DNA of 64,000 bases. Origin: Notoacmeibacter sp. MSK16QG-6. GTDB taxonomy: Bacteria > Pseudomonadota > Alphaproteobacteria > Rhizobiales > Rhizobiaceae. The number at the start of each line of letters is the position of its first letter. Positions within the stretch are counted from its first letter, which is position 1. This document shows positions 63,972 to 64,000 of this stretch, in pieces. The translations under genes were made by a program, and so were the position numbers. Location of the stretch: the NCBI RefSeq assembly GCF_024158145.1, contig NZ_JAMYXM010000001.1, forward strand, positions 1,302,001-1,366,000. Direction: 5' to 3'. The notes beneath the pieces are model-generated. The model worked only from the letters and a program-made list of their open reading frames with translations, did no database searches and was not told where the DNA came from.

Positions 63972-64000
63972 CATACGCGGCAATCGTATTGCGCGAGACC

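Overview
The window is about 60% GC and densely packed with genes. It looks like chromosome of an alphaproteobacterium, most likely order Hyphomicrobiales (Rhizobiales). The support is a DivL-type pseudo-kinase with tyrosine in place of the phospho-histidine, AddAB instead of RecBCD, an aminolevulinate synthase (C4 haem pathway), FnrL/FixK-type boxes, a Brucella-like RibH2 under an FMN riboswitch, an FdsGBACD-type soluble formate dehydrogenase, and a rhizobial-style inositol catabolic cluster. The family cannot be fixed from sequence reading alone. I saw no tRNA, rRNA, insertion sequence, prophage or CRISPR array.

Layout. (1) 1-11070: a compact + strand housekeeping run: divL (5' end outside the window), a tsaE-sugar kinase fusion, a murU-like uridylyltransferase, addB, addA and trxA, closed by a strong terminator. 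(2) 11079-15893: mainly - strand: a small unknown gene, hemA, csbD-like, an AI-2E family membrane protein and a tyrosine-phosphatase-like protein, with one + strand membrane protein. (3) 15971-20754: a DUF1636 protein, a tandem glycine riboswitch driving a DadA-like oxidase, an FMN riboswitch driving ribH2, fpr on the - strand, a gene-poor stretch of about 550 bases with an orphan terminator, and a small secreted protein. (4) 20836-29543: a LysR regulator, fdsG-fdsB-fdsA-fdsC(fdhD)-fdsD, a class I cytochrome c behind a perfect FNR/FixK box, and galE. (5) 29562-35946: arginase and ornithine cyclodeaminase divergent from an Lrp regulator, a GFA protein, a second Lrp divergent from a serine hydrolase, and an Rrf2 regulator divergent from a thioredoxin-reductase-like flavoprotein and a methyltransferase. 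(6) 35982-52888: a LacI regulator divergent from a long sugar/polyol ABC transporter and inositol catabolism cluster. (7) 52962-63923: an exopolysaccharide locus of the Wzx/Wzy type.

How the genes work together. The inositol cluster encodes uptake (binding protein, two permeases, one ATPase), three Gfo/Idh/MocA dehydrogenases, three xylose-isomerase-like TIM barrels, and iolC (fused to a DUF2090 aldolase domain), iolD and iolB. This is more oxidoreductase and isomerase capacity than plain myo-inositol needs, and iolA is absent, so it may also take inositol stereoisomers, inositol ethers or glycosides. The polysaccharide locus has a priming transferase fused to a WecG/TagA/CpsF transferase, an orphan NarL-type response regulator on the opposite side of a palindromic promoter, a Wzz-like copolymerase without a kinase domain, a Wzy/ligase-like protein, three glycosyltransferases, a Wzx flippase and a Wza-like outer-membrane lipoprotein. 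It is therefore nearly a self-sufficient export pathway. galE could supply UDP-galactose to it.

Most divergent regulator/target pairs here carry a visible inverted repeat in the shared promoter region. Those operators, the two riboswitches and the expanded inositol cluster are the points most worth following up.
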